DNA of 64,000 bases from Syntrophomonas wolfei subsp. methylbutyratica (GCF_001570625.1 NZ_BBQT01000001.1:1-64000), one strand, 5' to 3'; counted from the stretch's first letter, positions 36,074 to 45,005 are shown. A program made the numbers and translations. Notes: a model not told the origin generated them from the letters alone.

Positions 36074-36362
36074 ACATTTTATAGAAAGGAAAGTCTAATT
36101 TAATTTCCCATCCAAAAAGAAATAGTGCAGGAGTTGTCTTCGCTCGATAAGCCTTTAAATCTACTGTACTGGGAATGGAGGGGATGAATCAAAGGCTTGG
36201 ATGTTCTGACTCTTTCCAGATTTTTAATAATGATAGGGATCAATTGTCATTACCTCCTCCATTAAATAAGAGCTTTGATGAACCTGTTGTTGTTTGACCT
36301 ATGCAATTAGGCATGATATGTTGTGTATATAATGGTACCTATTAATGATAGAAGGTGATTAT

Positions 36363-37103
36363 ATGAGAGAGATGAACAATGGCGATAACATCAAAATCCT
36401 GGTGTCAGGGGATTCAATCTCTAAAGGGGTAATATATGATGAAACCAAGAACAGATATATTGTACTGCAAGACAATTATGTGGATACAATCAGCACTAAA
36501 ATTAGATGTTCTGTTAAAAATGTTTCAAAGTTTGGCAGTACTATAACCAGAGGAATTGGTAAACTGGAAAGATACATTAGTAAAGAAAACCCGGATATGG
36601 TTTTAATTGAATATGGCGGGAATGATTGCACCTTTAATTGGGATGAAGTAGCAGATAACCCCTATACCGACCATTTGCCCCAGACAGAAATCAAAATATT
36701 TGAAACAGCCCTTCGTGAGACTATAGAACTGCTAAAAAATATTAAAGTTACTCCCGTGCTGATGACCTTGCCTCCGCTTAACGCTGATAAATATTTAGAA
36801 TGGGTTAGTAAAAACAACCCTATTGCCCAGAGTAATATTCTTAAATGGCTGGGAAACGTTGCGGAAATTTATTACTGGCAGGAAAAATACAGTTTAGTCA
36901 TTAGCAAAGTTGCCGAAGAAACCCATACCAAATTCATTGATGTCAGAAGTGCATTTTTGCAGTTCCCTGACTTCACTAAAATAATTTGCAGAGACGGAAT
37001 GCACCCCAACCGGAACGGACAAAAGGTAATTGCCGACAAAGTTATGGATTATATCAAAACAGGTTATGATTATCTACTAATAAAGAAACCTTCGACAATA
37101 TGA
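36363..37103 (+). CDS. SGNH/GDSL-family hydrolase
   Basis: 246 residues. Block I is ILVSGDSISKGVIYDE with the nucleophilic Ser in GDS; block II-like Gly in SKFGSTITRG; block III GGNDC (oxyanion Asn); block V DGMHPNRNGQKV with the Asp-x-x-His pair. All four catalytic blocks are present, so it should be active on an ester, for example an acylated sugar or lysophospholipid. No signal peptide, so cytoplasmic. The ATG at 36363 has AAGGTG upstream; one 18 nt earlier overlaps that site. Stands alone. Confidence 0.88.
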   Translation: MREMNNGDNIKILVSGDSISKGVIYDETKNRYIVLQDNYVDTISTKIRCSVKNVSKFGSTITRGIGKLERYISKENPDMVLIEYGGNDCTFNWDEVADNPYTDHLPQTEIKIFETALRETIELLKNIKVTPVLMTLPPLNADKYLEWVSKNNPIAQSNILKWLGNVAEIYYWQEKYSLVISKVAEETHTKFIDVRSAFLQFPDFTKIICRDGMHPNRNGQKVIADKVMDYIKTGYDYLLIKKPSTI

Positions 37104-37236
37104 GTGCTACGGTACATTATTCCGCAGCACTTCTTATATTTCTTGCCACATCCGCATGGATGTGGGCCATTTCGGCCGATATCAATTATGCCGTCCCAGA
37201 CACCGGCGTAGTCGCAGTCCATAAATAGCTGCGGCA
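37070..37236 (-). pseudogene. SEC-C motif protein, C-terminal remnant
   Basis: The minus-strand frame reads LFMDCDYAGVWDGIIDIGRN, GPHPCGCGKKYKKCCG, then a short tail. The latter is the SEC-C zinc motif (usually GRNDPCPCGSGKKYKKCCG) with C-x-C...CC intact. No start codon has a ribosome site, the 5' side runs into the hicB stop, and the 3' end overlaps the SGNH gene, so this is probably the end of a decayed gene. Confidence 0.6.
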
Positions 37237-37248
37237 GCAGGTTAATCC

Positions 37249-37611
37249 TTAAAAAGGCCGAAGTCCAACGGCACGAGAAAGGGTATAAGTTATAAACTGG
37301 TTTAAGCTTACTCCTTCGGAACTGGCCAGCTCAACAAGCGTACGATGCAATGTCTTGGGAACCCGAACATTGAATTTTCCTGAGTAATCGTCTTCTTTGC
37401 CAGGCTCCGGGATCTCCTTGCCGTCTTCCAGAGCTGCAAGCAACCAAAGCCTTTTAGCATCATCTATCATTCCCACAATTTCTTCTTTTGTTTCTGCCTG
37501 AGTAATGCATCCCTTTAAATCAGGTATTTCAGCCACATACCCGCCTTCATCACAAGCAACAAGAACCACCTTATAAGGGAGGGCCATGTAGTAATCAAGG
37601 TCTTTATTCAT
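37249..37611 (-). CDS. hicB: HicB-type antitoxin
   Basis: 120 residues. The N-terminal HicB fold has YKVVLVACDEGGYVAEIPDL, KGCITQAETKEEIVGMIDDA and KRLWLLAALEDGKEIPEP; the C-terminal ribbon-helix-helix has GKFNVRVPKTLHRTLVELA, then EGVSLNQFITYTLSRAVG. It binds and inhibits HicA and represses its own operon. Its ATG overlaps the hicA stop by 8 nt. Confidence 0.93.
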   Translation of the reverse strand: MNKDLDYYMALPYKVVLVACDEGGYVAEIPDLKGCITQAETKEEIVGMIDDAKRLWLLAALEDGKEIPEPGKEDDYSGKFNVRVPKTLHRTLVELASSEGVSLNQFITYTLSRAVGLRPF

Positions 37612-37831
37612 CGATTTTACCTCCTTCCAGTAGCTTTATAGCTCTTTCAACATAAACAGCTTTAATATGCGGTTGGTCAAAAGGCACAACCAGGGAATCC
37701 CCGTCTTTTGTGTAAATATAGTGGCTGGAACCGCCGCCCGGCTGCCTTCGTTCGAATCCAGTCCTGATTAATATTTTGTCCAACTCCGCAAACCTTACCT
37801 GTTTAGGGTTATTCCTTATATCACTATCTAT
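37604..37831 (-). CDS. hicA: HicA-type mRNA interferase toxin, no standard start codon
   Basis: The frame gives 75 residues: RNNPKQVRFAELDKILIRTG, FERRQPGGGSSHYIYTKDGD, SLVVPFDQPHIKAVYVERA. This is a complete HicA double-stranded-RNA-binding fold with the catalytic His in GSSHYIY. The frame opens after a TAA at about 37846, and no ATG, GTG or TTG precedes the conserved region; ATA at 37831 is where an ATG would be expected. Either a rare start is used or the toxin has been silenced by an ATG to ATA change. TATAAT lies just upstream, but no clear ribosome site. Antitoxin hicB follows. Confidence 0.75.
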   Translation of the reverse strand: MDSDIRNNPKQVRFAELDKILIRTGFERRQPGGGSSHYIYTKDGDSLVVPFDQPHIKAVYVERAIKLLEGGKIDE

Positions 37832-38065
37832 TACCGATACAAATTATACCACTGTTTCCCATAATCGCCACACCTGTAAAAATAGAAACTGTCTCCTCTT
37901 CGATGAAACCTGTGCCTCTTCATACAAATAAGAACAAAGCCTAATAGAATATGCTTATTCCTGCCCCCCTACACTTGAGTTTTCTTTGTTTCTTTGCTAT
38001 GATTAATCAAAGATTCTTTGAATGCTTTCTTTTGAATCAGCATAGACTACCAAAGGAGGACAGTA

Positions 38066-38440
38066 ATGTCTCAAGTTAAAACCAAAGGAGAAAATCCTAT
38101 GATAAAGAAACGCATCTCGGTGTCTCAGAAACGCCAGATAACCATACCGATTGAGTTCTATAACAGCGTCGGCATTGACAAGGAAGTAGAATGCTACGTC
38201 CAAAACAATGCCATCGTCATCCGTCCCGTTCGGGAAAGCGGCGGAGAATTTGACGAACAGATTTTGGCTGATTTAATATCCCAAGGTCTTTCCGGACAAG
38301 AACTGCTTGATAAGTTTAAGGAAACCCGTCGCCAAGTTCGTCCCGCTGTGGAACGCTTGCTTGAGGAGGCCCGTCTTGCAGCTCAGGGCCACGCATCAAG
38401 CGATAACTATGAAGATGTCTTCGGCTCGGAGGCAGACTGA
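38066..38440 (+). CDS. AbrB/SpoVT-type antitoxin
   Basis: 124 residues. Swapped-hairpin AbrB domain at the N-terminus (KKRISVSQKRQITIPIEFYN, then VECYVQNNAIVIRPV), followed by a helical tail (DLISQGLSGQELLDKFKETR) that would wrap the toxin. GGAGG lies 6 nt before the first ATG; another ATG at 38099 also has AGGAG, so two starts are possible. Its TGA overlaps the toxin ATG by one base. Confidence 0.88.
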   Translation: MSQVKTKGENPMIKKRISVSQKRQITIPIEFYNSVGIDKEVECYVQNNAIVIRPVRESGGEFDEQILADLISQGLSGQELLDKFKETRRQVRPAVERLLEEARLAAQGHASSDNYEDVFGSEAD

Positions 38441-38730
38441 TGACCAAATTAGTCATTTTGCCTCCTGCCGCACGCTATCTTAAAAAGCTTAAAGAGAAAC
38501 CGCTAAAAGAAAAATTTCAAGCTATTGTCGATCAGATTCTAAGGAATCCTTATTATGGTGAACCTAAAACCGGTGATCTTAGCGGCGTATATTGCTGCGA
38601 TATCTTCCACAATAAAACCAACTACGAGTTGGCCTATACCATCGTTGAAGAAGGTGGCGAAACCGTTGTTGTTATCCTTGCAGGCACCCGCGAAAACTTC
38701 TATGAAGAACTGAAGCGATACATGAAGTAA
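38440..38730 (+). CDS. RelE/ParE-family toxin
   Basis: 96 residues. RelE fold: KLVILPPAARYLKKLKEKPL, IVDQILRNPYYGEPKTGDLS, GVYCCDIFHNKTNYELAYTI, then VVVILAGTRENFYEEL. The basic helix and the final strand GTRENFY with Arg/Tyr at the usual catalytic positions indicate a ribosome-dependent mRNA endonuclease or gyrase inhibitor. Coupled to the AbrB-type antitoxin by a TGATG overlap. Confidence 0.9.
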   Translation: MTKLVILPPAARYLKKLKEKPLKEKFQAIVDQILRNPYYGEPKTGDLSGVYCCDIFHNKTNYELAYTIVEEGGETVVVILAGTRENFYEELKRYMK

Positions 38731-38809
38731 GCGGGATACCACTTAATCATTTCCGATCGACACTGGTTGCATATTCTCATTCTTCTTACCCCCATTTAAT
38801 AAAGCGGGC

Positions 38810-39670
38810 TCACTTGGACACGTCGTATTTTACGGTTATATCTCGGCCATCAAAATATACCAGATCTCCAGTTTCTAAATGCCATACGGCTTTTAGATTT
38901 GATGGATACTTGATTCCATCAACCTCTTCATAATCTCCACAGACTGCCAACCACTTTACCTTTTGACTATTGCCTTTGGTATCGGTATATTCTCGGTCAT
39001 TGGTAGTGAACCTGGTCATGGCGCCATTATCGTCAAAGGTAAAGATTCCACTGGCTGATATTCCATAAAAATTTATCACTGCCTGAGCGTGAGTTTCGTC
39101 AATCTCTTCCCAGCTAATATATTCTTGCAGGGCTAAGGTAGGTAATAGCAAGCTTTCAGCCAGGCAGGTAACCAGACTGGCTTGATCCATCGCTTCACCC
39201 TTTTGATCAAACAAAGTAAAAGTTTTGGCAATAACACCTTTCATGGAACCTGCACCATTCTGGTAAGCATCGATACCTTCGAAAGGGATACCATACAAAC
39301 TTGTATTAATATTAGCAAATCTTTCTGGTTCTGCTACGTAGTTATACTGGGTGTATTTTATTTTCAGCTTTGGTTTGTCTGGTGTTAACACAAAATCAAC
39401 ATCGTTAAAATGCATAATCATATTCGACATTTTGGATTTACCGATATATCCGCAATACTGAAAGTACTTCTGCACTGGCAGGGGCAATTCTGCAATATCT
39501 TCGGAAGTAATAATCCCGCCTTGGGTCATCGTTTTAGTCATTTGATAGCTGGTCAATTTAGCAAATTCTGCTTTAGTAGGTGAATAAGGAACGATAAACC
39601 ATATCAATATGCCGGCAATTAACGCTGCAACCGCTAGGCTCCAGACCATATTTTTTTTACCTCTTTTCAC
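38810..39670 (-). CDS. DUF6544-like membrane-anchored protein
   Basis: 286 residues. GTG start with AGGAG 10 nt upstream. N-terminal membrane helix MVWSLAVAALIAGILIWFIV, then an extracytoplasmic domain with IAELPLPVQKYFQYCGYIGK, the LPxPVxxYLxYxG signature of DUF6544. LLLPTLALQEYISWEEIDE and GIFTFDDNGAMTRFTTNDRE are also family-like. Function unknown. Third gene of marR-CPBP-DUF6544, 87 nt after the protease gene. Confidence 0.8.
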   Translation of the reverse strand: MKRGKKNMVWSLAVAALIAGILIWFIVPYSPTKAEFAKLTSYQMTKTMTQGGIITSEDIAELPLPVQKYFQYCGYIGKSKMSNMIMHFNDVDFVLTPDKPKLKIKYTQYNYVAEPERFANINTSLYGIPFEGIDAYQNGAGSMKGVIAKTFTLFDQKGEAMDQASLVTCLAESLLLPTLALQEYISWEEIDETHAQAVINFYGISASGIFTFDDNGAMTRFTTNDREYTDTKGNSQKVKWLAVCGDYEEVDGIKYPSNLKAVWHLETGDLVYFDGRDITVKYDVSK

Positions 39671-39757
39671 AAAAAATCAACTCCTTAAACGATCAGTTCA
39701 ATATGGGCGCTATCCATACACACCATCTCCATGGACCGCTGGATCGCTCATTATTCC

Positions 39758-40633
39758 TCATCCTGAACACTCTTCAGCTTTACTAATAAGGATTTGGTCT
39801 GATCGCATTCCACAAGCTTTTATTCTATAGGCTCTTATTCCCAGCCCAACAGCTAAATACAAAATTGAAGCAATGATTCCATTGATAGGGGAAACCAGTA
39901 TTTCTTTTCCGACAGCAATGCTGATATAACCTGATATAACTAACAAATTTATAAGTGAATCCTCCACCGTATGCAATATAACACAGGGCCAGACTGACTT
40001 TGTTACCCGGAAAAGTTCAGTAAACATCACCGTCCAGCATAAGAAAGTGGTAAAAGCAACGACAACATAGATAGCCCGACTGACTGGCATTACCGCTTGT
40101 ATATCTGCCTCCGGCAAAAAAACCAAATAATATGGAATATGCCATGCGGCCCACACACAACCGACGATAAGATATAGCTTCCAGTCATTAAGATTTAGTT
40201 TGAGAAGTTGGGAAGTCAGATAACCGCGCCAGGCAGTCTCTTCAAAGATATCAATAATAAAATTAACGAACATAGTACTGCCAAACGCGACAATAAAAGG
40301 TCTGAGAGCAAATGCGGACAAGTCTATCCAATTCGTGGCTGCTCCAATTAGCATAACGATGGCGGTTACAACCGGGAAAATAAGAATCGAAGCCAGGTAC
40401 CATTTTATATTGCCTTTAAAGTTCGGTTTTAAGCCAAGTTCTTTCCAACTGAACCGTGAAATTAAAATGATTACCAAGGCAGTCAGCAGAGGTAATACCA
40501 ACCATACACCCATACCAAGAGAATCACCTTCGGGCTGCTCGGTGAGGACAGAATCAAGCAGGACCCCTAACCACCCGCTTATAATAACAATGGAAATAAA
40601 TAAGCCTAGATTTCGGATACCTTTTTTATTTAT
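39758..40633 (-). CDS. CPBP (CAAX/Abi) family intramembrane protease, probable AUA start
   Basis: Multi-pass membrane protein with FEETAWRGYLTSQLLKLN (EExxxR catalytic motif) and CVWAAWHIPYYLVF (W-x-x-WH, metal-ligand His). From the ATG at 40513 it would lack its first helix. The open frame extends 40 codons upstream through NKKGIRNLGLFISIVIISGW, a proper first helix, to an ATA at 40633 that has AGGAGG 7 nt before it. No ATG/GTG/TTG occurs in that extension. I therefore extend the gene to 40633 (291 residues). In Gram-positives such proteins give bacteriocin self-immunity or modify peptides. Second gene in the MarR cluster. Confidence 0.82.
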   Translation of the reverse strand: MNKKGIRNLGLFISIVIISGWLGVLLDSVLTEQPEGDSLGMGVWLVLPLLTALVIILISRFSWKELGLKPNFKGNIKWYLASILIFPVVTAIVMLIGAATNWIDLSAFALRPFIVAFGSTMFVNFIIDIFEETAWRGYLTSQLLKLNLNDWKLYLIVGCVWAAWHIPYYLVFLPEADIQAVMPVSRAIYVVVAFTTFLCWTVMFTELFRVTKSVWPCVILHTVEDSLINLLVISGYISIAVGKEILVSPINGIIASILYLAVGLGIRAYRIKACGMRSDQILISKAEECSG

Positions 40634-40798
40634 GCCAGCCCCTCCTCATATACTCGGCTTTACGCCATATAGTAAAACCGCACCATAGTTGTCTATACAC
40701 AGCCATTTTTCTCGGGTTGGGTTTGAATCCTTGGCAAATTCTGATTTGGTTTTATCTCGATGACACGACAACCCCTTAACTGTCGTTTGCATCATTAT

Positions 40799-41233
40799 CT
40801 ATATCATCGTTGCAATATTTTTTTCAAGCCTGGATAAGCCCTGATAAAAACCAGCGGTTAATTCAGCATCAAATCCATTGAAAATCTCCTCCAGGAATTC
40901 CAATTCCCTCTGATCGCGCCCGGCAAAGTATTCTATACACTTTGGCGTCCGTGCAATGCGAAGAGCTCGTGCATCGTTTTCATCTTTGGCTATGGTTACA
41001 AAGCCTCGTTCCTGCAGCACAGCCGCCATTCGCTTGGCATTTTGGCGAGAATAGCCGACATAGTTGGCTACTTCGCTTATTGTCGGTGGTTCCTCGAATT
41101 TTGAAATACTTACCAGGAGCAGCCACTGTTTAATGGTGATATTTTTATCAAATTTATCCCCAATCACCTGCAATTTGTTTGACAAGGCAAATATCGTCCC
41201 GAAAATGTATGCCTTCTGTTCTAATTGATTCAT
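40799..41233 (-). CDS. MarR-family transcriptional regulator
   Basis: 144 residues starting MNQLEQKAYIFGTIFALSNK; GAGG lies 7 nt before this ATG. The winged-helix core is TIKQWLLLVSISKFEEPPTI, SEVANYVGYSRQNAKRMAAV, then LQERGFVTIAKDENDARALR with the wing. It probably represses its own operon through the palindrome overlapping its promoter (41262-41297); effector unknown. Confidence 0.92.
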   Translation of the reverse strand: MNQLEQKAYIFGTIFALSNKLQVIGDKFDKNITIKQWLLLVSISKFEEPPTISEVANYVGYSRQNAKRMAAVLQERGFVTIAKDENDARALRIARTPKCIEYFAGRDQRELEFLEEIFNGFDAELTAGFYQGLSRLEKNIATMI

Positions 41234-41261
41234 AGTACAACCTCGCAAATATAATTAAGGT

Positions 41262-41306
41262 AATATGTTACGCATTTATTATATGCAACATGTTACCTAT
41301 TGTCAA
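41262..41306 (-). promoter_or_regulatory. marR promoter with overlapping operator palindrome
   Basis: Minus strand: TTGACA (41306-41301), exactly 17 bp, TATAAT (41283-41278); both hexamers are perfect. An imperfect inverted repeat GGTAACATGTTGC...GCGTAACATATTACC overlaps the spacer and -10 box (about 41297-41260), as expected for MarR autorepression. Confidence 0.88.
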
Positions 41307-41420
41307 CATCTTTTTGCTCATTCTTTAGCTTTACTGTCAAAATAGCACTCTTCAGAAAGAAACAATAAAATCCGCACAACGGAATGGTAGCCAGCCCTGC
41401 GGATTAGTTGTTTATAATTA

Positions 41421-41640
41421 TTAAACTTTAATTACCGTACCGTCTCTGAAAGTAAAATGGATGTCATCAGCATCATGAATTATGACTTTATCAATGACTG
41501 CCAAGGCCTATAGTTTTTATACTTCTTATTGCACCGCCATACCGTACGCCGATATTTGGTGTTTGATCCCCAGACCTTGGAACCATAAAAACCGCCACAC
41601 TCACCGCAAATGATTTTTGCGTTTGGGGCAAATTACAGCA
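41421..41640 (-). pseudogene. Large serine recombinase, C-terminal remnant
   Basis: One frame reads ICGECGGFYGSKVWGSNTKY, then RRTVWRCNKKYKN, the zinc-ribbon of large serine recombinases (ICGxCGxxY...WRC). After an internal stop, another frame gives DKVIIHDADDIHFTFRDGT, then VIKV and a stop at 41421, the family's usual end. The sequence between is deleted. This is the tail of an integrase-type gene, so an element once sat here. Confidence 0.7.
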
Positions 41641-41835
41641 ACTATATGCGAAAAATAAATTTGTTGTTATTCATTCGTCATGCATAGCCCCAAATACAAA
41701 ACTCTCATCATCTATAGTGTAGTATAATTCCCCTCCAATCAATTTGTTATTAAGATTAATATGGGTAACAAAAATCTCTTTTTCACTTGCCGTTCCTCCT
41801 TGAAAAATTTGCGCATATTTTCACTGCTGCGCTGG

Positions 41836-42687
41836 CTAAAAAGCCTTTCCGTTCAGTTTCCCTGTAAATTCTCCATTGGCAATGGTGAACCAGTGAGTAG
41901 CTCCGCTGATGAAATCTTCCTCCGAGGGAACGCCGCCAAGCAAAGTTTCCGGTTCGGCATCTATACCGTCAAAGCGGGCGCAGGAGCCGTTTTGCCCATC
42001 AAAAATAGTTCTGTAAACACACATCTGCTCTTTAGCACCGCTGAAATCACGGCCCGTAATCGCCTTGAAATAATACTGCGCCGCGTAACCGCCGCCGTTC
42101 TTCGCATATTCAAAGAGCAGCGCCGGCTCTCCATCCTTTTGCGCCTCCAGGCGAAGATCGTCCCGGTCGGGATCGTATTCAATCCTGATGCTCATTGCGC
42201 CGCCATCACGGGAGGTGCCTGTCACTAAAAAGTTGCCGTCCCCGTTGTCGGTCAGCTTGGCGTCGTCAGCCCAGCCTGTCTGCAGCATGGTGGTTTCCAT
42301 GGCCTCGTTATACCGTCCTGTGCTGTTTATCGATTCTCCGATAAAAACAAGCGGCAGTAAATACTCAATAATCTTCAATTCAAAGGCGCTTACAAGCCCA
42401 ATACCCACATCTACAACTTCATGGCTGTGACTTTGCTCCAAAGCATACTTGTCAAAGGCGTCACGAGCCTGCTTGTAGGCATTGTAGCCGGCGGAAATTG
42501 TCGATTTACCCTGTTGAGTTGATTTCCCGCCGTTTTCATCCGGTACATTTTGCGTGAAACCGGCTTCAGCCTCATTCTGATTATTGGTCCCCGAAGGCGC
42601 TGCAGTATGTGACTTTCCTCCTGCGCAGCCTGTAATTATGCCCGCAAGAAGTATCAGCATTAAAATCAATGACAATAATTTTCTCAT
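41836..42687 (-). CDS. Hypothetical lipoprotein
   Basis: 283 residues. Lipobox ITGCAGG after LLSLILMLILLAGI. Low-complexity Ser/Gly/Asn spacer to about 60, then a helix (YKQARDAFDKYALEQSHSH), and a mixed domain with VDVGIGLVSAFELKIIEY, FLVTGTSRDGGAMSIRIEYD, DRDDLRLEAQKDGEPALLFE and YYFKAITGRDFS. No family recognised. It is 20 nt downstream of the SLH gene on the same strand, so the two are probably made together at the cell surface. Confidence 0.65.
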   Translation of the reverse strand: MRKLLSLILMLILLAGIITGCAGGKSHTAAPSGTNNQNEAEAGFTQNVPDENGGKSTQQGKSTISAGYNAYKQARDAFDKYALEQSHSHEVVDVGIGLVSAFELKIIEYLLPLVFIGESINSTGRYNEAMETTMLQTGWADDAKLTDNGDGNFLVTGTSRDGGAMSIRIEYDPDRDDLRLEAQKDGEPALLFEYAKNGGGYAAQYYFKAITGRDFSGAKEQMCVYRTIFDGQNGSCARFDGIDAEPETLLGGVPSEEDFISGATHWFTIANGEFTGKLNGKAF

Positions 42688-42707
42688 ATTGAACTCCCCT
42701 CTTTTTA

Positions 42708-44234
42708 CTAATACTCTTTATGCGGTTTGACTTGAATCCCCACTAGATTTCCCCCGCTAAGCGCAACGGATATATCTATCTCCCAGCCATCCCTGACGCC
42801 GCGAACATAGTAGGCTCTTCCGTCATCCTGTTTGTATGTAAAAAAGTCCTCCAAGCCTTTCATGAAATCAACGTACAAATAATACAGGGCTTCTAGAGTT
42901 TGTTCTGACGTGTAGCCAATCATGATCATATCGTCACTGGGTGGATATATCCCGCCGAGGGCGCCGAATTCCGCATCGGCAGCAATGGGGATGTCGAGAA
43001 ACCAGTCCGGCAGCCAGCCCGGCAGCCCGGCTATTATGTCTGCGGGTAAGCGGCCGCCGCTGCTTGCCGCCTTTCCCGATGAATTGTCAACGGGATTGGA
43101 ATTGCCCGCGCTTGATGCTTTAATATCCGGCGCTTTATCATGGGTCCTGACCGATAAAGCTATGGCCTGTTCTCTCGTTGCCATGCCGTATCCGGCGGCC
43201 TCCTGCGCCGGCGTGGTTGCCTTGGGCATAAAATTGCCCTGGGCGTCGCCGGTAATAATTCCGACTTTATTCATATATTTTGTTGCTTCAACCGCCCAGC
43301 TTGAAATGTTTTTCTGGTCGGGAAAATCCTTAACGCCTGCTACGCTGTAATCACCCTGGGGGTGAATGGCCTTAATCGCTCTGAACAGCATGGCCGCGCA
43401 TTGCTCCCGGTTAATCAGCACTTTGGGCGAAAAGGTGGTTTGTGAGGTTCCTGAGGTTATCCCGAGATTATAGGCCTTCAGTATTTGCGGATTTGCCGTG
43501 TCCGTAAAGGGGTTTGGAGAAACCGGCTCGCTTTTTTTGTCCGTAACCCTTTCATAGAGCACTACCGCAAGCTCGGCAAACTCCTCGCGCGTGATCGGTT
43601 TTGTCATATCGGCGCCCTTCAATATGCCGGGGATCAGGCCGAGATCATTGGATTTCTGAAGCTCGGACTTTGCCCAGTCGGACGCTTCCTTGTAGAACGC
43701 TTCGGTACCGATAGAAGCAATATTGGAAAACGGGCTGTATATATAATGCTCGTCATCGCTGCCTTGATTAGCTGAATAGGCGTATCTCACCCGCAAATGA
43801 TAGACATTTGCCTTGATATCGGCAGTACCGCCCACACCGAGATCCATAGGGTCGCATTTAACGTCATCTGTTACATAATTTCCGGGTTCATCCAATTCTT
43901 CATCAAACGAAAGCGCATTCCCGAAAAGACTCTCGCCCATGTCAGAGCGCCATTTCCCGTCGCCGACCTTCATATCAATCTGATACTCCGCGCCCCACTC
44001 TCCATGTTCGACGCCGTATCGTCCCAGTTCCCATATGCTTCGAGGGTTAGTCCACTTAAGCGCAAAATAGGGCCTTCCATCTTCCCATTCCTTGAGCTCC
44101 GCCGTCAGATTTTGAGGGGCCTCCAAACTGCCGCCTGTCGGGAGTGATTCCGCAAATGCGCTCATGCCCGGTATGGACAGCATGGTGAATGCCATTACAC
44201 CGGCAATAATAAATGCAAAAATTTTTGTTTTCAT
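42708..44234 (-). CDS. SLH-domain surface protein
   Basis: 508 residues; AGGAGG lies 7 nt before the ATG. Signal peptide FAFIIAGVMAFTMLSIPGMSAFA. About 35-180 is a fibronectin-III-like domain (PQNLTAELKEWEDGRPYFAL, then VYHLRVRYAYSANQGSDDEH). Three SLH domains sit in the middle (KEASDWAKSELQKSNDLGLI, FTDTANPQILKAYNLGITSG, FPDQKNISSWAVEATKYMNK), not at an end. A C-terminal alpha/beta domain follows (MIGYTSEQTLEALYYLYVDF). The internal SLH position is unusual. Likely co-transcribed with the downstream lipoprotein gene. Confidence 0.85.
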   Translation of the reverse strand: MKTKIFAFIIAGVMAFTMLSIPGMSAFAESLPTGGSLEAPQNLTAELKEWEDGRPYFALKWTNPRSIWELGRYGVEHGEWGAEYQIDMKVGDGKWRSDMGESLFGNALSFDEELDEPGNYVTDDVKCDPMDLGVGGTADIKANVYHLRVRYAYSANQGSDDEHYIYSPFSNIASIGTEAFYKEASDWAKSELQKSNDLGLIPGILKGADMTKPITREEFAELAVVLYERVTDKKSEPVSPNPFTDTANPQILKAYNLGITSGTSQTTFSPKVLINREQCAAMLFRAIKAIHPQGDYSVAGVKDFPDQKNISSWAVEATKYMNKVGIITGDAQGNFMPKATTPAQEAAGYGMATREQAIALSVRTHDKAPDIKASSAGNSNPVDNSSGKAASSGGRLPADIIAGLPGWLPDWFLDIPIAADAEFGALGGIYPPSDDMIMIGYTSEQTLEALYYLYVDFMKGLEDFFTYKQDDGRAYYVRGVRDGWEIDISVALSGGNLVGIQVKPHKEY

Positions 44235-44319
44235 TGTTTATCCTCCTATGATATTTTTGTAGGGTTTGTTATTCACGCAACCGCCAGCGGCCTGTGTTTA
44301 CTTGTCTTGTCCTGTTTGC

Positions 44320-44808
44320 TCACGGTATAAACACAATCACGCCGTGGGTGATTTCAGCATCATCGGCCGGAACAGGAAAAATAACGACCCGATTAAAAAG
44401 GTCAGGCTCCGACGCGCTTTGTTGCGTAATTCCCGAAAACATGGAAAACGGGTTCTTTAAGTCCTCTAAAAAGAAGGTATTCCCGGCAAAGACCCCTGTG
44501 ATGGCGGCAGCCAGTTGCATATCATTGATCTTGTGTTGAAGAATGCGTGCGGCTCCTTTTTCCGGATACATTACCCGCGTTTTTGTTTCCGCCGCAAAAG
44601 CCTTATTTGTCATGGACAGTGTATACTGTGGTGTAAATATAGCGAGGGGATAAGGGAGAAAGTCGATTATTTGAGAAAACAGCCCCTCATTTTCGATAAG
44701 CGTCTGAAATTTTCTTATCATATGACCTTGAGTCTCTGTTCTTTTCTCCAACATTTTCTGTACTTCCGACAGTTCCTCAAGCAGCTGCTTTTTCGTTTTA
44801 CCGCCCAT
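44320..44808 (-). CDS. Stand-alone PAS-domain protein
   Basis: 162 residues from the ATG at 44808 (AAGGAG 8 nt upstream). N-terminal coiled coil (KKQLLEELSEVQKMLEKRTE), then a PAS-like domain (FLPYPLAIFTPQYTLSMTNK). The motif -FLPYPLAIF- parallels FPYPMHICAPDG and FPYPIQVYDPDG in the two AraC-type regulators, so all three share a PAS ancestor. It has no DNA-binding domain and may modulate the neighbouring AraC-type protein. Confidence 0.65.
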   Translation of the reverse strand: MGGKTKKQLLEELSEVQKMLEKRTETQGHMIRKFQTLIENEGLFSQIIDFLPYPLAIFTPQYTLSMTNKAFAAETKTRVMYPEKGAARILQHKINDMQLAAAITGVFAGNTFFLEDLKNPFSMFSGITQQSASEPDLFNRVVIFPVPADDAEITHGVIVFIP

Positions 44809-45005
44809 ATGAACGCTCCTTTCCAGCCAAAGTGCCGATGCTTTCATTATGGCTATCAATATTTTATTAGCCGGCTGGCTGTGAGGATAGGTTGAATATG
44901 CTTATAATTAGTAAGGAAAGTGCTATCTTGAAAATAAGAACCCCTACCCGTCAACGCATTCAAGGATTGCTGACGGATCCCGGGAACCTTGTTTTATTCA
45001 CAATA

